A stretch of 9,507 nucleotides of DNA, taken from the NCBI GenBank assembly GCA_028275205.1, contig JAPWVB010000045.1, positions 1 through 9,507 of the forward strand, written 5' to 3'. A program made the translations under genes and the position numbers. The stretch comes from Candidatus Acetothermia bacterium (GTDB lineage: Bacteria > Bipolaricaulota > Bipolaricaulia > RBG-16-55-9 > DRXL01). Below are positions 6,454-9,507 of the stretch, in pieces. Every line of letters begins with the position of its first letter. Within the stretch, counting starts at the first letter, position 1. The notes beneath the pieces were generated by a model. It searched no databases. It worked only from the letters and a program-made list of their open reading frames with translations, and was not told the origin of the DNA.

Positions 6454-7913
6454 CCCGTGAGATCGTCATTGATCCCATCACACGACTAGAGGGCCACGGC
6501 AAAATTGATATCTTTTTGGACGCGAAGGGCAACGTCGAGAGAGCGTTCTTTCAAGTGCCGGAGCTGCGTGGCTTTGAGAAGTTCGCTGTCGGTCGTCCTG
6601 CCGAAGATATGCCCCAGATCACGTCGCGCATCTGCGGGGTCTGTCCTACGGCGCATCACATGGCGGCGACCAAGGCTTTGGATGATCTCTACAAAGTCGA
6701 GCCGCCCTCCGCAGCCAAGAAGATCAGAGAATTAGTCTACAGCGCGTTCTTTGTCGAAGACCACGCGCTGCACTTCTTCTTCCTGGGCGGGCCCGATTTT
6801 GTCGTCGGGCCGACGGCTCCCAAAGCCCAGCGCAATATCTTAGGGGTCTTGGGCAAAGTGGGGCTGGAGATCGGGCGGGAAGTGATCGGGGTGCGCAAGC
6901 AACTGAGAGATCTTATCTCCCTCGCGGGCGGCAAAGTCATTCACCCGGTCTTCGGGCTGCCTGGCGGCATCTCCAAAGCCCTCACAAAAGAAGACCAAGA
7001 GAAGTTCATCGCTGGCGCCGAAAGGGCCGTGAAGTTCGGGCTCTTCAGCCTAGAGATCTTTCGCGATGTCGTCTTGAAGAACAAACAGTACGTCGAGATG
7101 ATCACCTCAGAAGCGTACACCCATAGGACGTACTATATGGGCCTGGTGGACGAGCAGAACCGGGTCAATTTTTACGACGGGCAGCTGCGGGTCGTTGATC
7201 CCAACGGCAAAGAGTTTCTCAAATTCAGAGCGCAGGAGTATCTCGCGCACGTCGCCGAGCACGTCGAGCCCTGGAGCTATATCAAGTTCTGCTATCTGAA
7301 AGACGTCGGCTGGAAGGGCTTTGTGGACGGCCCAGAGAGCGGAGTCTACAGCGTCGCTCCGTTGGCAAGGCTGAACGCCGCCGAGGGCATGGCCACTCCC
7401 AAAGCCCACGAAGCGTATATAGAATTTTATAAGACCTTGGGCGGAAAGCCCGTCCATCACACACTGGCGAACCACTGGGCACGGCTCATCGAGCTACTCT
7501 ACGCCGCTGAACGGATGCACGAGCTCGCCAACGATCCAGAGATCACCAGCCCCAACGTGCGCACGATCCCCGCAGCGACACCCAAAGAGGGCATCGGCGT
7601 TGTGGAAGCTCCCCGTGGGACGCTCATTCATCACTATCAGACCGATGAGAAGGGCTTGATCACCAAGGCGAATCTCATCGTGGCCACGCAGAACAACGCG
7701 GCGCGCATCGCGATGTCCGTGGACAAAGCCGCGCGCAGCGTCATTAAGAACGGCAAGATAGACGATGGGGTGCTCAATCTCATCGAGATCGCGTTCAGGG
7801 CGTACGACCCCTGTCACGGCTGCGCCACGCACGCTCTGCCGGGGCAGATGCCCCTCATCGTTCGAGTCTACGATAGCCAGAAGAATTTGCTCCGCGAGCT
7901 GCGAAGAGATTAA
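6450..7913 (+). CDS. mvhA: F420-non-reducing hydrogenase large subunit (NiFe catalytic subunit, MvhA type)
   Basis: This is the catalytic subunit that oxidises H2 (or forms it) at a NiFe centre. In the 487-residue product the N-terminal nickel motif is RICGVC, with Cys62 and Cys65 followed by PTAHH, and the C-terminal motif is DPCHGCATH, with Cys455, Cys458 and His461. All four NiFe-binding cysteines are present. A 26-residue extension follows His461, which is the peptide a maturation endopeptidase normally removes; a matching protease gene lies at 8414. The pattern and the neighbours (hdrABC, mvhD) place it in group 3c. The start is ATG 6450 with AGGAGGT at 6435-6441. No membrane anchor or cytochrome gene is nearby, in line with a soluble complex. 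Confidence 0.96.
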   Translation: MTREIVIDPITRLEGHGKIDIFLDAKGNVERAFFQVPELRGFEKFAVGRPAEDMPQITSRICGVCPTAHHMAATKALDDLYKVEPPSAAKKIRELVYSAFFVEDHALHFFFLGGPDFVVGPTAPKAQRNILGVLGKVGLEIGREVIGVRKQLRDLISLAGGKVIHPVFGLPGGISKALTKEDQEKFIAGAERAVKFGLFSLEIFRDVVLKNKQYVEMITSEAYTHRTYYMGLVDEQNRVNFYDGQLRVVDPNGKEFLKFRAQEYLAHVAEHVEPWSYIKFCYLKDVGWKGFVDGPESGVYSVAPLARLNAAEGMATPKAHEAYIEFYKTLGGKPVHHTLANHWARLIELLYAAERMHELANDPEITSPNVRTIPAATPKEGIGVVEAPRGTLIHHYQTDEKGLITKANLIVATQNNAARIAMSVDKAARSVIKNGKIDDGVLNLIEIAFRAYDPCHGCATHALPGQMPLIVRVYDSQKNLLRELRRD

Positions 7914-7937
7914 ATGATCCCAGGGGCGATAGTATGA
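7914..7937 (+). other. Possible 7-codon reading frame linking mvhA and bacterioferritin
   Basis: The mvhA stop TAA (7911-7913) is followed directly by ATG, which opens MIPGAIV and ends in TGA at 7935-7937. That stop overlaps the bacterioferritin start ATG (7934) in the ATGA arrangement. It could let ribosomes reinitiate from mvhA into the next gene, or it may be chance. There is no clear ribosome site for it. Confidence 0.2.
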
Positions 7938-8410
7938 AAGCGAAGCCAAAGATCATCGAGAAGCTCAACGCGCTGCTGGCCGATGAGCTGACCGCGATCA
8001 ATCAATACATAGTCCACTCGGAGATGTGCGCCAACTGGGGCTATGAGCGCTTGCACGAAGCCATCGAAAAGCGCGCCATCACCGAGATGAAGCACGCCGA
8101 GAAGCTGATCGAGCGTATTCTCTTTCTCGATGGGACTCCCATCGTGAGCAAGCTCAACAAGATCGAGATTGGCTCGGACGTCAAGGCACAATTTGAGAAC
8201 GACTTAGACGCTGAGCGGATGGCAGTCCAAGCGTACAACGAGGGCATTCAGCTTGCTGTCGAATCCAGCGACAACGGGACGCGGGCGCTGTTAGAATCCA
8301 TCTTAGCCGACGAAGAGCATCACGTGGACTGGCTCGAAGCCCAGCTTGCTCAAATTGAGCAAATTGGGATTGAGAATTATCTCACGGAGCAGATGAAGGC
8401 TCACGACTGA
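7934..8410 (+). CDS. bfr: Bacterioferritin
   Basis: This is a heme-containing iron-storage protein that oxidises Fe(II) and stores it in a 24-subunit shell. At 158 residues it has the same length as E. coli Bfr, and the ferroxidase ligands fall at the same numbers: Glu18, Glu51, His54, Glu94, Glu127 and His130. The heme ligand Met52 is also present (EMKHAEK), which separates it from non-heme ferritins and Dps. The start is ATG 7934, with a modest AGGGG at 7922-7926, weaker than the sites of the upstream operon genes. It lies 20 bases after mvhA and 3 bases before the protease gene, so cotranscription is likely. A role in iron supply to the many Fe-S clusters encoded upstream, or in oxygen protection, is inference. 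Confidence 0.95.
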   Translation: MKAKPKIIEKLNALLADELTAINQYIVHSEMCANWGYERLHEAIEKRAITEMKHAEKLIERILFLDGTPIVSKLNKIEIGSDVKAQFENDLDAERMAVQAYNEGIQLAVESSDNGTRALLESILADEEHHVDWLEAQLAQIEQIGIENYLTEQMKAHD

Positions 8411-8413
8411 GAC

Positions 8414-8872
8414 GTGAAGATTCTTATTCTCGGCCTGGGCAACGAGCTCTTGGGCGACGACGCTGTCGGGATTCTGGCCGCGCGCGTCCTCAAAGAGAGA
8501 CTGAAAGACAAAGCCGACGTCGTCGAAAGCTCGCTCTCAGGGATGGCCTTGCTCGATCTTCTAGTCGGCTACGAGCGCGCTATTCTCATTGACGCCGTGA
8601 AGACTGGGCGTACCCCGCCGGGGACGATTGCTGAGCTGAGCCCAGCTGATCTTGGCGCCGTAGCCGCGCCGTCTCCGCACTATGCGGGACTGCCGGAGCT
8701 GATCGCCACAGCCCAGGCCCTCAACTTAGACTTTCCCAAAGAGATCAAAATCTTCGCTATCGAGGTCGCAGACCCTCACACCATTGGGAGAGGACTCAGC
8801 CCCACGGTTGCCCAAGCCCTCGGCAAGCTCATTCCCCAAGTCGAGCGCCAAGTCGCCCAATGGCTGAAATAA
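8414..8872 (+). CDS. Hydrogenase maturation endopeptidase (HyaD/HybD/HycI family)
   Basis: This protease removes the C-terminal extension of a NiFe hydrogenase large subunit after nickel insertion. The 152-residue product starts with the family motif LGLGNELLGDDAVG. Metal-binding positions comparable with Glu16/Asp62/His93 of HybD are seen as Asp16, Asp60 (ILIDAV) and His89 (SPHYAGLPE). The likely substrate is the MvhA of the same cluster, whose extension follows DPCHGCATH. The start is GTG 8414, 3 bases after the bacterioferritin stop, with no good Shine-Dalgarno at proper spacing, so translation probably depends on coupling. The gene meets a minus-strand gene tail to tail with two bases between the stop codons, leaving no room for a separate terminator. 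Confidence 0.93.
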   Translation: MKILILGLGNELLGDDAVGILAARVLKERLKDKADVVESSLSGMALLDLLVGYERAILIDAVKTGRTPPGTIAELSPADLGAVAAPSPHYAGLPELIATAQALNLDFPKEIKIFAIEVADPHTIGRGLSPTVAQALGKLIPQVERQVAQWLK

Positions 8873-8874
8873 AC

Positions 8875-9117
8875 TTACGGCACGACGATCCGCGTATCCG
8901 TGCGCTCGATCCCAGGGACGCTGCTCATCTGTTGCACAATCGCTGTCAACAATTTGGGGTTCTGCGCCTCAATCAACGCGATGCCGTCTATGTCCCCAAA
9001 GAGCGCATGGGCCTCCTTCACCCCTTGGATCATCTTCAGCTCTTTCAGAATTTCCTGGATGGGAAAAGCCTTGCTGGGGTCTTTGTGAAACTTCAACAGC
9101 ACGTATGCCTTCAGCAT
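8875..9117 (-). CDS. Stand-alone Lrp/AsnC ligand-binding (RAM) domain protein
   Basis: The 80-residue product (MLKAYVLLKF... to ...TDTRIVVP) matches the C-terminal effector-binding RAM domain of Lrp/AsnC regulators: a beta-alpha-beta-beta-alpha-beta pattern with the central FGDIDGIALIEA segment. It has no helix-turn-helix DNA-binding domain, and the sequence upstream of its start is promoter, so it is a true stand-alone form and not a broken Lrp. Such proteins form oligomers that sense amino acids or pair with full Lrp proteins; the ligand here is unknown. The ribosome site is AAAGGCGGT on the minus strand (plus 9123-9131). It is divergent from hypA and convergent with the protease gene. Confidence 0.85.
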   Translation of the reverse strand: MLKAYVLLKFHKDPSKAFPIQEILKELKMIQGVKEAHALFGDIDGIALIEAQNPKLLTAIVQQMSSVPGIERTDTRIVVP

Positions 9118-9137
9118 GGCGCACCGCCTTTCATCTG

Positions 9138-9166
9138 ATCTTAAAGATTCGACAGGGGTTTGTCAA
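9138..9166 (-). promoter_or_regulatory. Sigma70-like promoter for the RAM-domain gene
   Basis: On the minus strand a perfect -35 box TTGACA (plus 9161-9166) is followed by exactly 17 bases and TAAGAT (plus 9138-9143, 4 of 6 matches). Predicted transcription start is near 9131, leaving a leader of about 14 bases that begins with the ribosome site. It overlaps the hypA promoter on the other strand. Confidence 0.6.
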
Positions 9167-9177
9167 TTGATTATACT
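9149..9177 (+). promoter_or_regulatory. Sigma70-like promoter for hypA, predicting a leaderless transcript
   Basis: TCGACA (9149-9154, 5 of 6 matches to TTGACA), a 17-base spacer and TATACT (9172-9177, 5 of 6 matches to TATAAT). The expected start, about 7 bases after the -10 box, is the A of the hypA ATG at 9184. No Shine-Dalgarno precedes hypA, which fits leaderless translation. Confidence 0.6.
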
Positions 9178-9183
9178 TCAGCT

Positions 9184-9507
9184 ATGCACGAGTGGGCTCT
9201 GGCCGAAGCCGTCGTCGCCACGACAAAGAGAGCTGCGCACGAGCAACATCTCCAAAAAGTCACCGCGATCACGGTGAAGCTCGGCGAGCTCCAGCAGATC
9301 GAGCGCGAGATCTTTTCGTTCGCGCTCGAGCAAATTCTAAGCCAAGAAGACGCGCTGCTGCGCCACGCCAAGGTCATTCTAGAGACGGAACGCGCGAAGT
9401 TTCGCTGTCGCGTCTGTAACTTTGAATGGGCTTTCGAAGAGCAAAATCTCAGCTTGGAGATCGCTGAGGCGATCCACTTCATCCCGGAGATCGCACATAC
9501 GTATATG
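9184..9507 (+). CDS. hypA: Hydrogenase nickel incorporation protein HypA (partial, 3' end outside window)
   Basis: HypA delivers nickel to the NiFe hydrogenase large subunit together with HypB. The 108 visible codons open with MHEWALAEAVV, giving the nickel-binding N-terminus with His2 and Glu3. A KLGELQQIE stretch follows (about 32-40), then the first half of the zinc site, Cys75 and Cys78 (FRCRVCNFEW). After this comes a segment ending IHFIPEIAH (97-105) that, in the long archaeal HypA, separates the two CxxC pairs; short bacterial HypA (about 115 aa) lacks it. The second CxxC and the stop lie beyond the window. Its place beside the Mvh cluster suggests more hyp genes follow. Confidence 0.93.
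   Translation, partial: MHEWALAEAVVATTKRAAHEQHLQKVTAITVKLGELQQIEREIFSFALEQILSQEDALLRHAKVILETERAKFRCRVCNFEWAFEEQNLSLEIAEAIHFIPEIAHTYM

Noticed and set aside
7887..7915. Promoter for bacterioferritin (TTGCTC, 17 bases, TTAAAT)
   Set aside because: Only 3 of 6 and 4 of 6 matches; such hits are expected by chance, and tight spacing favours cotranscription with mvhA.
8866..8880. Intrinsic terminator between the protease gene and the RAM-domain gene
   Set aside because: Only two bases separate the convergent stops, and no GC hairpin followed by a T run is visible on either strand nearby.
8860..9138. Plus-strand frame opposite the RAM-domain gene
   Set aside because: The minus-strand product matches the RAM family and has a ribosome site and promoter; the plus frame has none of these.
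9171..9482. Minus-strand frame of 103 codons antisense to hypA
   Set aside because: HypA on the plus strand has clear MHE and CxxC motifs; the reverse frame has no recognisable motifs and would run across the promoter region.
1..9507. CRISPR array, transposase, tRNA or rRNA
   Set aside because: No spaced direct repeats, transposase motifs or tRNA/rRNA-like segments were seen; the window is almost wholly protein-coding.

Overview
This window holds an almost complete electron-bifurcating hydrogenase-heterodisulfide reductase locus (hdrCBA-mvhDGA), followed by a bacterioferritin, a hydrogenase maturation protease, a small Lrp/AsnC-type ligand-binding protein on the opposite strand, and the start of hypA. 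Coding density is very high. Most junctions in the main operon overlap by 4 to 14 bases, and no gene-free stretch exceeds about 66 bases.

Organism: probably an anaerobic, H2-metabolising bacterium, possibly thermophilic. Bacterial signs are strong AGGAGG-type Shine-Dalgarno sites before all six operon genes, two good sigma70-like promoters at 9138-9177, and a bacterioferritin matching the E. coli protein residue for residue at its iron and heme sites. The Hdr-Mvh module and a HypA resembling the long archaeal form are typical of methanogens, other archaea and some deep-branching acetogenic bacteria. A lineage such as Acetothermia/Bipolaricaulota is a guess from gene content, not shown by the sequence.

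Layout: 1-59, upstream region with a 7-bp perfect inverted repeat. 60-4964, hdrC, hdrB and a very long hdrA. 4957-7913, mvhD, mvhG and mvhA. 7914-8872, bacterioferritin and maturation protease. 8875-9117 (minus), stand-alone RAM-domain protein. 9118-9183, divergent region with two overlapping promoters. 9184-9507, hypA, cut by the window end.

How they work together: MvhA-MvhG oxidise H2 at a NiFe site and MvhD passes electrons to HdrA. The HdrA flavin would split pairs between a low-potential acceptor (ferredoxin) and HdrB-HdrC, whose two CCG domains would reduce a disulfide. The outstanding feature is that HdrA is about 1127 residues instead of about 650, because a GltD/NfnB/DsrL-like NAD(P)H oxidoreductase module of about 465 residues is inserted in its middle. 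This suggests a complex that also exchanges electrons with a pyridine nucleotide. The protease and HypA would mature the NiFe centre. No methyl-CoM reductase, MetF or formate dehydrogenase gene is present, so the disulfide or other acceptor of HdrB is unknown.
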